This document shows, piece by piece, positions 37,909 to 46,837 of a DNA stretch of 64,000 bases. Both the position numbers and the translations under genes were made by a program. Each line of letters starts with the position of its first letter. The first letter of the stretch is position 1. The DNA comes from Jeotgalicoccus saudimassiliensis (GTDB lineage Bacteria; Bacillota; Bacilli; Staphylococcales; Salinicoccaceae). The stretch is from NCBI RefSeq assembly GCF_000756715.1, contig NZ_CCSE01000001.1, forward strand, positions 1,054,001-1,118,000, written 5' to 3'. The notes beneath the pieces were generated by a model. That model searched no databases, was not told where the DNA came from, and was given only the letters and a program-made list of their open reading frames with translations.

Positions 37909-39603
37909 TTAATTATTATCAAACTGTTTTTCGATTTTCGCTGCACTGCCGGGCTCAACACTTTCAATCGCATCTTTTGCAACATCAAGTGCACGCTTGT
38001 AACGGTTTTCCTTAAATAAGCGTTCCGCTTCATTTAAGTGCGCGTTTAAGTCTGAATCCGTACTGCGGAATCTGTTGCCGTACTGAATCATCAGCTCTGT
38101 CAGCTGTGAATCTCTCATTACAGCGTATGCTTCCTGTTCGAATTTGTTCATCATCAGCACAGTGTCATTCACTTTCGCCTTCACATATTCAACATTCAGC
38201 GGTCTGCGGTTAAAGTAGTTTTCAATCTCTTTAACATCAACTTCAATTTCATGCTTCATAACGATAAACTGCTCAGGCAGCGTCACTAAGTTGGAAGACA
38301 TCAGTTCACGGTACACTTTTTCCTTGCGGTCGATGACGTAACGGAGGTTTTCACGTGCTTCCGCATCATCTTCACGCAGGTTCACCAGGTGTTCCTGAAT
38401 GCTGTTCTGCTCTTCGTGAATCGTATGGGCATTGTTTTTTAAGTAATCGATATTATCGACAATCGCACTGTAGCGCGTCGTGTTCTTCTCAGTTTCTTCA
38501 ATCATGCCGCTGTATATCGAAATCAGGTTTTCAATTTCGTTTTCGTAGTTCATGACTTTCTGAACATCCGACTCATCGATATGGTACTGCTCCTGAATAT
38601 AATCAATTTCAGTACGCAGTGTGTAGTTTAATGCTTTGGCGTTAAACAGTTCATCAGTAATGACATCTTTACCGCCGTCAAACTTGTTCTTCGCATTCAC
38701 TTCATGCTCAACAAGCTCGTACATGTCATCCAGCTCATCGTGAATGTTTTCTAAAATCGAATCCGCTTCTTCAAGTTCAAGTTTCGCAACAAGCGGCTCC
38801 ACTCTGTTTAAATTGCTTTTCAGCGTCGATAATCTGTTTTCCACTTTAATGTGATCCAGATCATATCCTTTTGCACGCAGGTCCCTGCAGCCGTAGCGCA
38901 GTTCCTGGAACTGCTGCGGCAGCTCTTTTTGTACTTCTTTAATCAGCTTCGGAATTTCATCCATGCTGTCCTTTAAGTTCAGCAGTTCATTGTACGTATT
39001 GAAAATAAACTCATTGGCACGGATGTAGTCTCCGTCGTTGACCATCTTCTCGTACTTCGCAACTTCCGGTTCGTATGCTTTGATTACTTCTTCAAGCGGT
39101 TTTTTAGCATCGCCGAACTTGTGTCCATTCGCAAGCACATCGCGTTTCGCTTCACGGTATAAACGCTCGCTTTCCACGTTCTGATGCTTCCCCTCTTCAA
39201 CAGCTTTCGTAAACCCTGCAATCTCTTCAGTCAGTTCATCGTACTTCTTTTGAATGAGCTCAATGTTTTCCCCTGCGAGCTCATTATTTTTCGTACTCTG
39301 TGAAAATTTAAATTGCTCAACATCTTTCTTCGACTGTTCAAGTGCATTCGTTGCATGTGTACTATGAGTATTTAATGTGTCGTTCCATTCATCCTGCCAG
39401 TTGTTGTAGAGCCCCTTTGCTTCACCGTGCAGGTTGTAGTTTTTCAGTTTCACCAGGTCCAGTTTAAATGGAAGCTGATTCACTTCATGCAGTTTACTGT
39501 ATTGAGTATCAATCATTTGTGTTTTTACAGATCTTAAATACAGCAGTACTGCTGCTGCCACGATGACCAAAATGATAATCGCGATTAATATATACACCCA
39601 CAT
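37909..39603 (-). CDS. ezrA: Septation ring regulator EzrA
   Basis: A 564-residue division protein anchored by one N-terminal span (MWVYILIAIIILVIVAAAV, residues ~1-20) followed by a long cytoplasmic coiled-coil body rich in Glu, Lys and Leu heptads. EzrA interacts with FtsZ and penicillin-binding proteins and shapes the Z-ring. The length equals that of S. aureus EzrA. The start at 39603 follows AGGAGGT by 6 nt; the frame extension to 39630 is ignored. Divergent from the fRMsr gene, as in relatives. Confidence 0.95.
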   Translation of the reverse strand: MWVYILIAIIILVIVAAAVLLYLRSVKTQMIDTQYSKLHEVNQLPFKLDLVKLKNYNLHGEAKGLYNNWQDEWNDTLNTHSTHATNALEQSKKDVEQFKFSQSTKNNELAGENIELIQKKYDELTEEIAGFTKAVEEGKHQNVESERLYREAKRDVLANGHKFGDAKKPLEEVIKAYEPEVAKYEKMVNDGDYIRANEFIFNTYNELLNLKDSMDEIPKLIKEVQKELPQQFQELRYGCRDLRAKGYDLDHIKVENRLSTLKSNLNRVEPLVAKLELEEADSILENIHDELDDMYELVEHEVNAKNKFDGGKDVITDELFNAKALNYTLRTEIDYIQEQYHIDESDVQKVMNYENEIENLISIYSGMIEETEKNTTRYSAIVDNIDYLKNNAHTIHEEQNSIQEHLVNLREDDAEARENLRYVIDRKEKVYRELMSSNLVTLPEQFIVMKHEIEVDVKEIENYFNRRPLNVEYVKAKVNDTVLMMNKFEQEAYAVMRDSQLTELMIQYGNRFRSTDSDLNAHLNEAERLFKENRYKRALDVAKDAIESVEPGSAAKIEKQFDNN

Positions 39604-39717
39604 ACACTTACCTCCTAGATATATACTCAATTATAGCTCAAATCGTTGCGTTGCAAAACATATAAATGTATAATTCTTTAAAATCAACAATATACATAGA
39701 AAGCATGGAGGCATAAA

Positions 39718-40188
39718 ATGTTCACTAATACTGAAATTAAAGATTACGAGACACTGAATAAAATGCTGAAGAGCCTTATCGAAGATGAAACAGACAGAAT
39801 TGCAAACTTATCAAACGCATCGGCGCTGTTAAATGTTTTCTTAAAAGACATTAACTGGGTCGGATTCTATTTATATGAAGAAACGAGCAACGAACTGGTA
39901 CTCGGACCATTCCAGGGACTCCCTGCATGTGTCCGCATTGAAAACGGCAAAGGCGTCTGCGGAACAGCATTCCGCGGCAACGATATTTTTATCGTCGATG
40001 ACGTGAACGAATTCCCGGGTCACATCGCATGTGATGCGGCAAGTAAATCTGAAATTGTGCTGCCTTTGTATAAAGACGGCAAAGGAATCGGAGTGCTCGA
40101 TATCGATGCACCGGTTTATGAACGTTTTACTGAAGAAGACCGCAAAGGTCTGAAAGCATTCACGGATACGTTAATTAATCACATTTAA
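39718..40188 (+). CDS. Free methionine-(R)-sulfoxide reductase (GAF domain)
   Basis: A 156-residue GAF-domain enzyme reducing free methionine-R-sulfoxide. Three conserved cysteines are at 71 (LPACVRI), 81 (GKGVCGTAF) and 105 (GHIACDAASKSE), as in the E. coli and yeast enzymes. It also has NWVGFYLY and EIVLPL core strands. ATG at 39718 behind GGAGG. Single gene upstream of the rpsD promoter. Confidence 0.94.
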   Translation: MFTNTEIKDYETLNKMLKSLIEDETDRIANLSNASALLNVFLKDINWVGFYLYEETSNELVLGPFQGLPACVRIENGKGVCGTAFRGNDIFIVDDVNEFPGHIACDAASKSEIVLPLYKDGKGIGVLDIDAPVYERFTEEDRKGLKAFTDTLINHI

Positions 40189-40190
40189 CA

Positions 40191-40219
40191 TTGACTTTGG
40201 ATAAACAAAGGTGTAAAAT
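40191..40219 (+). promoter_or_regulatory. SigA promoter for rpsD
   Basis: TTGACT (40191-40196), 17-bp spacer, TAAAAT (40214-40219). It starts two bases after the preceding stop codon and drives the S4 leader. Confidence 0.85.
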
Positions 40220-40249
40220 GAATTATTGTGTAAATGAACAGTATAAGTA

Positions 40250-40366
40250 GCGGATAATCATTGCGTTTCAGTATGCGATCCCCGCGGTTGGTGTGCTGCG
40301 TAACCAATGCTATGAGGCGAAGGCACTTTAAATCGTATACCCTCGCAGGAGATTATTCCCTTATGA
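40250..40366 (+). ncRNA. Ribosomal protein S4 autoregulatory leader (rpsD 5' UTR)
   Basis: A structured leader. An outer helix pairs GGATAATC (40252-40259) with GATTATTCC (40351-40359). A second helix pairs GTATGCGAT (40271-40279) with ATCGTATAC (40332-40340). Inside, GGTT/AACC forms a hairpin, and GTGC (40293-40296) can pair with GCAC (40323-40326) to give a pseudoknot. The position before rpsD and the layout match the S4-binding leader known in Bacillus. The leader ends about 40 nt before the start codon, so the control mode is not evident. Confidence 0.75.
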
Positions 40367-40406
40367 TGTTTTTTGCATATTATTTAAAACATAAGGAGGA
40401 GCTAAA

Positions 40407-41009
40407 ATGGCTCGTTTTACAGGTTCAATCTGGAAAAAATCACGTCGCTTAGGAATTTCCCTAACTGGCACAGGTAAAGAATTAGAACGTCGTCCGTATG
40501 CACCAGGTCAGCACGGTCCGACACAAAGAATTAAATTATCAGAGTACGGTTTACAGTTACAGGAGAAACAAAAACTCCGTTACATGTACGGAATTAACGA
40601 ACGTCAATTCCGCACTTTATTCGACCGTTCAGGTAAAATGAAAGGTGTTCACGGTGAGAACTTCATGATCTTACTTGCGACTAGATTAGACGCAATCGTT
40701 CGTGCTTCAGGTCTTGCCCGCACACAGCGTCAGGCACGTCAACTAGTTAACCACGGTCACATCACTGTGGATGGCAAACGTGTAGACATCCCTTCATTCA
40801 TCGTTAAACCAGGACAGGTTATCGGAGTTCGTGAAAAATCACGTAAACTTGATATCATTGCTGAAGCTGTTGAATTAAGCAACTTCACTCCTGAGTACCT
40901 GACATTCAACAAAGATAACTTAGAAGTTACTTTCGACAGACTGCCGGAACGCAGCGAATTAAACGCTGACATTAACGAACAGTTAATCGTTGAGTACTAC
41001 TCAAGATAA
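40407..41009 (+). CDS. rpsD: 30S ribosomal protein S4
   Basis: A 200-residue primary assembly protein of the small subunit; it binds 16S rRNA and, in Bacillales, represses its own mRNA. N-terminal [27 protein letters not shown] and the S4 RNA-binding domain ([24 protein letters not shown]) are complete. There is no N-terminal zinc cysteine cluster, the usual form in staphylococci. AAGGAGG precedes the ATG. Transcribed alone from the promoter at 40191. Confidence 0.98.
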   Translation: MARFTGSIWKKSRRLGISLTGTGKELERRPYAPGQHGPTQRIKLSEYGLQLQEKQKLRYMYGINERQFRTLFDRSGKMKGVHGENFMILLATRLDAIVRASGLARTQRQARQLVNHGHITVDGKRVDIPSFIVKPGQVIGVREKSRKLDIIAEAVELSNFTPEYLTFNKDNLEVTFDRLPERSELNADINEQLIVEYYSR

Positions 41010-41020
41010 TAACTTTGGAA

Positions 41021-41063
41021 GATCCGAAATCATTATTAAATGGTTTCGGATCTTTTTTTGTTG
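41021..41063 (+). terminator. Terminator after rpsD
   Basis: The stem AGATCCGAAA/TTTCGGATCT (loop ~14 nt) is followed by TTTTTTTG. Confidence 0.9.
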
Positions 41064-41097
41064 GGTTTGGGGATTGTTGGGTTTTGTGGGCGTGGCT

Positions 41098-41538
41098 GGG
41101 TGACAACGGCGGGTTGGTGTTGTTAATCGGGACTGATCGATTCACAACGGGAAACCGCCGTTGTCATCCGGGACTGATCGATTCACAACGGGAAACCGCC
41201 GTTGTCATCCGGGGTGCGTCGGTTCACAACGGGGAAGCGCCGTTGTCAACCGGGGCCGATCGATTCACAACGGGCAATCACCGTTGTCAACCGGGACTGA
41301 TCGATTCACAACGGGCAATCACCGTTGTCAACCGGGACTGCTTGATTCACAACGGGGAACCGCCGTTGTCATCCGGGGTGCGTCGGTTCACAACGGGAAA
41401 CCGCCGTTGTCAACCGGGGCCGATCGATTCACAACGGGGAACCGCCGTTGTCATCCGGGGTGCGTCGATTCACAACGGGGAACCGCCGTTGTCAACCGGG
41501 GCCGATCGATTCACAACGGGGAACCGCCGTTGTCAACC
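41098..41538. repeat. Array G: 11 tandem 41-bp units, ACAACGG family
   Basis: Cores start every 41 bp from 41103 to 41513. The usual core is ACAACGGGGAACCGCCGTTGT. Linkers come in types: CATCCGGGGTGCGTCGGTTC and CAACCGGGGCCGATCGATTC alternate three times, which indicates duplication of 82-bp pairs. The outer ends are GGGTGACAACGG and, inverted, GGTTGACAACGG (11 of 12). The array sits between the rpsD and cold-shock-gene terminators in a convergent gap. Confidence 0.95.
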
Positions 41539-41577
41539 GACAGCTCACCTTCCCCACAGTCCTCCTCAATCATACAA

Positions 41578-41611
41578 AATAAAAAAGAGATACCCGGAGG
41601 TATCTCTTAAG
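41578..41611 (-). terminator. Terminator after cold-shock gene
   Basis: The stem AAGAGATACC/GGTATCTCTT is followed by TTTTTATT on the minus strand. Confidence 0.88.
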
Positions 41612-41625
41612 AATTTAACTATTTA

Positions 41626-41826
41626 TTAAACAGTTGCAACGTTGACAGCTTGTGGTCCGCGTTGTCCTTCTTCGATTTCGAAAGTAACTTTTTGACCTTC
41701 TTCTAAAGTTTTGTATCCTTCACCCTGGATTGCTGAGAAGTGTACGAATACGTCGTCTCCAGCTTCCTGCTCGATGAAACCAAAACCTTTTTCAGCGTTA
41801 AACCATTTTACAGTTCCTTCATTCAT
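41626..41826 (-). CDS. Cold-shock domain protein (CspA family)
   Basis: A 66-residue single-stranded nucleic-acid chaperone. RNP1 (KGFGFI) and RNP2 (VFVHF) are intact, from [18 protein letters not shown] to [10 protein letters not shown]. The ATG at 41826 lies 8 nt after AAGGAGG; the longer frame to 41853 has no ribosome site. A promoter about 120 nt upstream gives a long leader, as is common for csp mRNAs. Confidence 0.95.
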   Translation of the reverse strand: MNEGTVKWFNAEKGFGFIEQEAGDDVFVHFSAIQGEGYKTLEEGQKVTFEIEEGQRGPQAVNVATV

Positions 41827-41945
41827 TGAAAAAACCTCCTTGTGCTCATGCACGTGTTATTTTTTGCAGTTTTAAACATTTAAAAGAGTTTTTTCAGTAA
41901 TATGAATAGAAACTATTTAAACTTTGACTTAAAAACTACATTCTT

Positions 41946-41974
41946 AATATACCATGGTCAGACCAATAAGCCAA
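41946..41974 (-). promoter_or_regulatory. Promoter for the cold-shock gene
   Basis: On the minus strand TTGGCT (41969-41974), 17-bp spacer, TATATT (41946-41951), with TGG directly before the -10 box. The predicted leader is about 110 nt. Confidence 0.65.
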
Positions 41975-41992
41975 CCTCTTTATTAAGTTTTC

Positions 41993-43390
41993 TCAATTTT
42001 CACACGCCCAGTTATCTTTATCCCGGTCCATTTTCGGCTGGTATGCAGGATGGTCGCCGGCTACACCATCTGGAAATACAGCGCGCAGTTCCTTACAGTT
42101 TGCGAAGTTGTATGAAGCAGCTGAATCCTCACCGCTGCTTCCTTGATCTACAGTCGTTTCAGGTATGGTTTCAACAGCAGCCTCTTCTTTTTCGCTGTTA
42201 AAACCTTCGCCGCCTTCATTTACGTAACCCGGAATCGACCATATCCCAAGCCTGTTGTCTTTCGCATATTGTTCTTTTTCACGGAAGTCCAGAAGATAAC
42301 GCTGCTGCTCGTAAATATATCCGACTCTCGCCAAACCTTCTGCGAGCAGCACTTCATGCACACTCACCCCGTCTGCATAAAGATAAACTAAATGTCTGTC
42401 GTAATGGTCGGTCTCTGCACCTTCATCGTACTCAATATGTAACACCTCAGCACTGCTCATCAGCTCTGTCATTCTCGCAGACGCTTCCGGACCGAACGGT
42501 TCCACCGGCTTATTAGGATGCACCGTTTCAGGCGTATCGATCAGTAACAATCTCAGCTTCAGCAGGTTATTATCTTTGTCGATAACATGAACCGTATCAC
42601 CATCCACAACACGATAAAGTTCTACCGCTGTCAGATTCTCCGTTCTCGCAGCAAGTTTTTCTTCCGCTTCTTTCTCTTCCTTTTCGCGCTGTTCTTTTTC
42701 GGCTGTCTCTTTAGCTGCCTGTTCCTTTTCGAGCTGTTCACGTTCTGCTTTCTCTTTTGCAGCTTTCTCTGCAGCAAGTTTTTCTTCCTGTTCTCTTTGT
42801 TCTGCCGCTTCACGCTCAGCTTTTTCCTCTGCCTCTTTTTCAGCCTGCGCTTTTTCTTCTTCAGCTTTCCTGTCAGCTGCCTTCTCTTCTTTTTCTTTCT
42901 CAGCAGCTAACTGCTTTTTTTCAAGTGCGAGCTCCGCTTCATCATTTTCCTCTGTTATGTTCTTTGCAGTTTCCTCTGCTGCCGATTCAACTTTCGCAGC
43001 AGCGTTCTCCTCAACATTTGTTCCCGGCATCGTAAATGCGAATAACAAAAACAGTATAAATCCGATAATAAATGCAGTGCGTGAAATTTTACTGAATTTA
43101 CCCTTTTCCTTGTACTTCAAATTATAAAAACGGCTGGATGCCATCGAGATAAACATACCGATTGACACCATGACCCACAAAATCAGAAATGCTTCATTAA
43201 TCGTTGCACCTTCTACAGTTAAAGCACGGTTAATCATCAGAATTCCGGAAACTGCGAGCAGTACAAACACCGGCTTCCATAAAGCCTTGCCGTCACCTTT
43301 ATCATTCCAATGACCGTGCATTGCCACACCGTATAAAATGGCAGTGGCAATCGTTGCGATAAAAATTAAAAACCCAAAAATAATACTCAT
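41993..43390 (-). CDS. Membrane-anchored thermonuclease with coiled-coil stalk and Excalibur domain
   Basis: A 465-residue mosaic. Residues ~1-120 hold four hydrophobic spans. Residues ~125-250 form a highly charged Glu/Lys/Ala coiled coil (repeats such as EKAEREAAEQREQEEK). Residues ~255-385 form a staphylococcal-nuclease domain with VVDGDTVHV, LRLLLIDTPETVHP and DRHLVYLYADG, which carry the usual calcium-binding Asp residues, catalytic Arg/Glu positions and LAEGLARV. The C-terminus carries an Excalibur calcium-binding motif, FANCKELR...DRDKDNWACE. It should cut nucleic acids outside the membrane, tethered on a stalk. ATG at 43390 behind GGAGAG. A single gene, longer than secreted nucleases. 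Confidence 0.88.
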   Translation of the reverse strand: MSIIFGFLIFIATIATAILYGVAMHGHWNDKGDGKALWKPVFVLLAVSGILMINRALTVEGATINEAFLILWVMVSIGMFISMASSRFYNLKYKEKGKFSKISRTAFIIGFILFLLFAFTMPGTNVEENAAAKVESAAEETAKNITEENDEAELALEKKQLAAEKEKEEKAADRKAEEEKAQAEKEAEEKAEREAAEQREQEEKLAAEKAAKEKAEREQLEKEQAAKETAEKEQREKEEKEAEEKLAARTENLTAVELYRVVDGDTVHVIDKDNNLLKLRLLLIDTPETVHPNKPVEPFGPEASARMTELMSSAEVLHIEYDEGAETDHYDRHLVYLYADGVSVHEVLLAEGLARVGYIYEQQRYLLDFREKEQYAKDNRLGIWSIPGYVNEGGEGFNSEKEEAAVETIPETTVDQGSSGEDSAASYNFANCKELRAVFPDGVAGDHPAYQPKMDRDKDNWACEN

Positions 43391-43496
43391 TTAACCGACT
43401 CTCCATTAATAATCATGTCTATTTATTATACGTTATAAAAAGTATCTGTGAATAAACAATTAATGGAATCTTTGACCAAGTTGGTACTAAGTACAA

Positions 43497-43532
43497 AACC
43501 GGTACTGGACATTTTCTGTCCAATACCGGTTT
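43497..43532 (-). terminator. Terminator after citrate-carrier gene
   Basis: A long stem ACCGGTA(T)TGGACA/TGTCCAGTACCGGT (loop GAAAA region) is followed by TTTTG on the minus strand. Confidence 0.75.
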
Positions 43533-43543
43533 CACTTCACCTG

Positions 43544-44854
43544 TTAAATTATTCCCATCATAAATGCAGCTGCCAAAGCGAGTATGCTGAATCCCCATAC
43601 CCAGAGGACTGCATATTTAATGTATCTCCCCATCTCAAGTCCTGCCAGACCGACAGCAAGCCACAGTGCCGGTGAAAATGGACTGATGAATGTTCCGATA
43701 ACATTACCGATCATAAGCGAGTAAGCCGCAGTAATACTTTCCACACCGTGTGCAGACACAATCTGCTCCACTACCGGCAGCAGCGCAAAGTAATATGCGT
43801 CTGTGTTCAGTACAAGTTCAAGCGGTGCACCAAAGAATCCAATTATATAGTGCAGGAATGGCACCAGGAATGCAGGCAGAATGACTACAATATCTTCTGC
43901 AAGCGAGTTCAGCATTCCTGTGTTTTCAAGTATTCCAAGAAATGACCCGGCCGCAAGTATAATTGCCGCCATCATTAAAGCACTTGGTGCATGCGCTTTA
44001 ATTCTGTCCATCTGCATGTTCATATTTCTATAGTTAACCGGCAGTGCGATACTCACAGCCAGCATAAATATTAATCCTGCCGGAAGTAATCCCGACATTA
44101 ATAATCCAACGACCGACAATGTCAGCAGCAGGTTAAACCATAATAGTTTCGGCCGTTTTAATGATTCAGTTTCGGCGTCAATTTCATGATCCAGATTAAA
44201 GTTGTCGAAATTTACACCTTCAATCAGCATATCTTTTTTAAACAGCCGCTTTTTCTCAAGACTTCCGATAAATGCCGCCATCGCAACGAGCAGAATAATC
44301 AGTACACCCTGCAGCGGGATGAGCGGCTGCCATAATTCTGATGCATCCACACCCAGTACTGCTGCAGTACGGCCAAGCGGTCCGCCCCACGGTACCATGT
44401 TCATAATGCTCGCACTCATACCGATCAGCATGACGAGCATGTAAGGGCTCATATTAAGTTTTTTATACAGCGGAAGCAATGCAGGAATCGTAATCAGGAA
44501 TGTCGAGGCTCCCGACCCGTCCAGATGAGCAATTGCTCCAATAATAACTGTTGCCATTGCAACAAGAATAACATTACCTTTTGACAGCTTGACCATTCTT
44601 GTAATCAGAGGATTAAACATTCCTGTATCCTGCATAATTCCGAAAAACAGAATCGCAAAGATAAACATAATCACAACGGAGATAACAGAACTGATTCCAT
44701 CATTAAAGAATTCAGTAATTTCCCCCGCACCGAAACCGGCCACTACTGCACCGATAAACGGTATAACGACAAGTGCTACAATCGGATTGAGTTTCTGTGT
44801 AATCAACAGAATAACAATCGTTAAAATAACTAATAAACCGATAATACTGAGCAA
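43544..44854 (-). CDS. CitMHS-family citrate/divalent-metal symporter
   Basis: A 436-residue membrane protein with about 11-12 spans. Family segments are AHLDGSGASTFLITIPALLPLY (split around residues 105-127), MVPWGGPLGRTAAVLG and GTFISPFSPALWLAVGLA. Bacillus CitM/CitH carry metal-citrate complexes with protons, so the inferred role is citrate import feeding the TCA cycle. The start is TTG at 44854 with GGGGG 8 nt upstream. A CcpA-type site lies about 80 nt upstream, which fits catabolite repression of CitM. No citST two-component pair is adjacent. Confidence 0.9.
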   Translation of the reverse strand: MLSIIGLLVILTIVILLITQKLNPIVALVVIPFIGAVVAGFGAGEITEFFNDGISSVISVVIMFIFAILFFGIMQDTGMFNPLITRMVKLSKGNVILVAMATVIIGAIAHLDGSGASTFLITIPALLPLYKKLNMSPYMLVMLIGMSASIMNMVPWGGPLGRTAAVLGVDASELWQPLIPLQGVLIILLVAMAAFIGSLEKKRLFKKDMLIEGVNFDNFNLDHEIDAETESLKRPKLLWFNLLLTLSVVGLLMSGLLPAGLIFMLAVSIALPVNYRNMNMQMDRIKAHAPSALMMAAIILAAGSFLGILENTGMLNSLAEDIVVILPAFLVPFLHYIIGFFGAPLELVLNTDAYYFALLPVVEQIVSAHGVESITAAYSLMIGNVIGTFISPFSPALWLAVGLAGLEMGRYIKYAVLWVWGFSILALAAAFMMGII

Positions 44855-45122
44855 AACAAAGGCCCCCTATTTATATGTAAGTGTCAGAGGATACAGACGA
44901 TAAAATACAGCGCTTATATTTTTTCGCAACCGCTTACAAAATATTTTATTAAAAAATCCTCCCCCGGAAATTTTTCAATAAATCTCAGTATAAAATAGAA
45001 AAATTTTAATTTAAAGACTTGAAGTTTTTTGATTTATCTGAGTTATTAAATAAAGTTATGATGTCAGAAAAAATTATTGAATAACCCTGTTTTGATACTG
45101 TGTCTTACATAAATTCAGACAA
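44855..45122. other. Gene-free gap upstream of citrate carrier
   Basis: The gap between the citrate-carrier start and the P5C dehydrogenase terminator is AT-rich. It contains the cre-like site at 44925 and no open frame, repeat array or stable hairpin that I can support. Confidence 0.6.
44925..44938 (-). promoter_or_regulatory. cre-like CcpA site upstream of citrate carrier
   Basis: TGTAAGCGGTTGCG on the minus strand matches TGTAANCGNTNNCA at all but the last position. Its place upstream of a CitM homologue fits the known CcpA repression of Bacillus citM. Confidence 0.5.
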
Positions 45123-45125
45123 CAA

Positions 45126-45165
45126 AAAAAGGATAACCAGTTCATTTAAGAACTGATTATCCTTT
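45126..45165 (-). terminator. Terminator after P5C dehydrogenase gene
   Basis: The stem AAGGATAA-CAGTTC with one mismatch pair and loop TTAAAT is followed by TTTTTTT on the minus strand. Confidence 0.88.
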
Positions 45166-45177
45166 GAAATTATAATC

Positions 45178-46719
45178 TTAAAGCATTTCTGAAGTCGTTT
45201 TACCCTGCATGTGTAACTGAAGGTAATCCGGTCCGCCTGCTTTAGAGTCTGTACCCGACATCTTGAATCCGCCGAATGGGTGGTATCCAACGATTGCACC
45301 GGTACAGTCACGGTTGAAGTATAAGTTACCTACCATGAAGTCACGGCGTGCTTCTTCAATGTGCTCTCTGTTTTTCGTAATTACAGCACCTGTCAGACCG
45401 TAGTCTGTATCATTAGCGAATTCAATCGCTTCTGTGAAGTTAGATGCTTTCGCAAAGCCTACTACAGGTCCGAAGATTTCTTCCTGCATTAAGCGGTCGT
45501 CGTGCTTAAGTCCTGAGAATACAGTCGGGTTAACGAAGTGTCCTGTTTCGTTGTCGATTGTACCGCCAACTTCCAGTTTACCTTCTTCTTTACCGATTTC
45601 GATATACTTCTCAATTTTCTTAACTGAAGCATCGTCGATTACCGGCCCCATATAGATATCCGCTTCAGGGTCGCCGATAGTTAATTCTTTAGTTTTCTCA
45701 ACTACTTTTTCAAGTAGTTCATCGTGAATATCGTCAAGTGCGATTACACGTGAACAAGCCGAACATTTTTGTCCGCTGAATGCGAATGCTGATTTAACGA
45801 TCGCCCCTGCTGCAAGCTCAAGGTCTGCACTGCTGTCGACAACGATTGTATCTTTACCGCCCATTTCAGCGATTACACGTTTAAGGTTAACCTGGCCGTC
45901 CTGAACGATTGCAGCTTTCTCGTAGATGTTAACACCAACGTCTCTTGAACCTGTGAATGATACGAATGCTGTATCTTTGTGTTCAACTAACAGGTCACCG
46001 ATTTCACGGCTTGAGCCCGGGATGAAGTTAACAACGCCGTTTGGCATGCCTGCTTCTTCAAGAACTTCCATAAATTTATAAGCAATTACAGATGCTTTGG
46101 ATGATGGTTTTAATAATACTGTGTTTCCTGTTACGAGTGCAGCAGCTGTCGTTCCTGCCATGATCGCAAATGCGAAGTTCCATGGGGAAATTACAAGGCC
46201 GACACCTAAAGGAATATAATTGAATCTGTTGTACTCGCCCGGACGTGATTCAACTTTACGTCCGTCTTTTAATTCAAGGTTTTGTCTTGCATAGTACTCA
46301 AGGAAGTCGATTGCTTCAGCAGTATCTGCATCCGCCTCTTTCCAAGGTTTACCTGCTTCTTTTACAAGGAGTGCCGTAAATTCGAATTTTCTCTTACGAA
46401 CGATTGCAGCAGCTTTGAAAAGTACATCTGAACGGAACTCAAATGATGATTTTCTCCACTCTTTAAATGTTTCTTTCGCAGCATCCATTGCCTGCAATGC
46501 TTCTTTTTCACCAGCCTGAGACATGTCACCGATGATTTCTGATTTCTTCGCCGGGTTGTATGACTCGAGCTTTTTATCAGTAAGGATACGCTCACCGTTA
46601 ATGATTAACGGATATTCCGATCCGAAGTCTTTCTTAACTGTTTCAAACCCCTTGCTTAACGCATTTTTGTTCTCGTCTAACGAAAAATCTGAAAATGGTT
46701 CGTGTTTGTACGGTATCAT
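45178..46719 (-). CDS. 1-pyrroline-5-carboxylate dehydrogenase
   Basis: A 513-residue aldehyde dehydrogenase of the RocA/PutA-C type, oxidising glutamate semialdehyde to glutamate in proline and arginine breakdown. Features: N-terminal [10 protein letters not shown], substrate-site [15 protein letters not shown] site SFTGSRDVG, general base Glu in VIAEMGGKD and catalytic Cys in [13 protein letters not shown] (near residue 300). Length fits RocA (~515). ATG at 46719 behind AAGGAGA. No proline dehydrogenase gene is next to it, so substrate supply must come from elsewhere. Confidence 0.95.
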   Translation of the reverse strand: MIPYKHEPFSDFSLDENKNALSKGFETVKKDFGSEYPLIINGERILTDKKLESYNPAKKSEIIGDMSQAGEKEALQAMDAAKETFKEWRKSSFEFRSDVLFKAAAIVRKRKFEFTALLVKEAGKPWKEADADTAEAIDFLEYYARQNLELKDGRKVESRPGEYNRFNYIPLGVGLVISPWNFAFAIMAGTTAAALVTGNTVLLKPSSKASVIAYKFMEVLEEAGMPNGVVNFIPGSSREIGDLLVEHKDTAFVSFTGSRDVGVNIYEKAAIVQDGQVNLKRVIAEMGGKDTIVVDSSADLELAAGAIVKSAFAFSGQKCSACSRVIALDDIHDELLEKVVEKTKELTIGDPEADIYMGPVIDDASVKKIEKYIEIGKEEGKLEVGGTIDNETGHFVNPTVFSGLKHDDRLMQEEIFGPVVGFAKASNFTEAIEFANDTDYGLTGAVITKNREHIEEARRDFMVGNLYFNRDCTGAIVGYHPFGGFKMSGTDSKAGGPDYLQLHMQGKTTSEML

Positions 46720-46837
46720 AAAATAAATTCTCCTTTGTTTTTTAATAATATATAAAACTTATTAAATTTATTCCGCATTTTTAAGATAACATTATTTACT
46801 AATTTGTCCAACTAAATCTGTTTAATTTTTTAAATAT

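Noticed and set aside
41098-41538. parS, dif or other known chromosome site in the arrays
   Set aside because: Cores do not match TGTTTCACGTGAAACA (parS), Noc sites or the dif consensus, and they occur in tandem at many loci.
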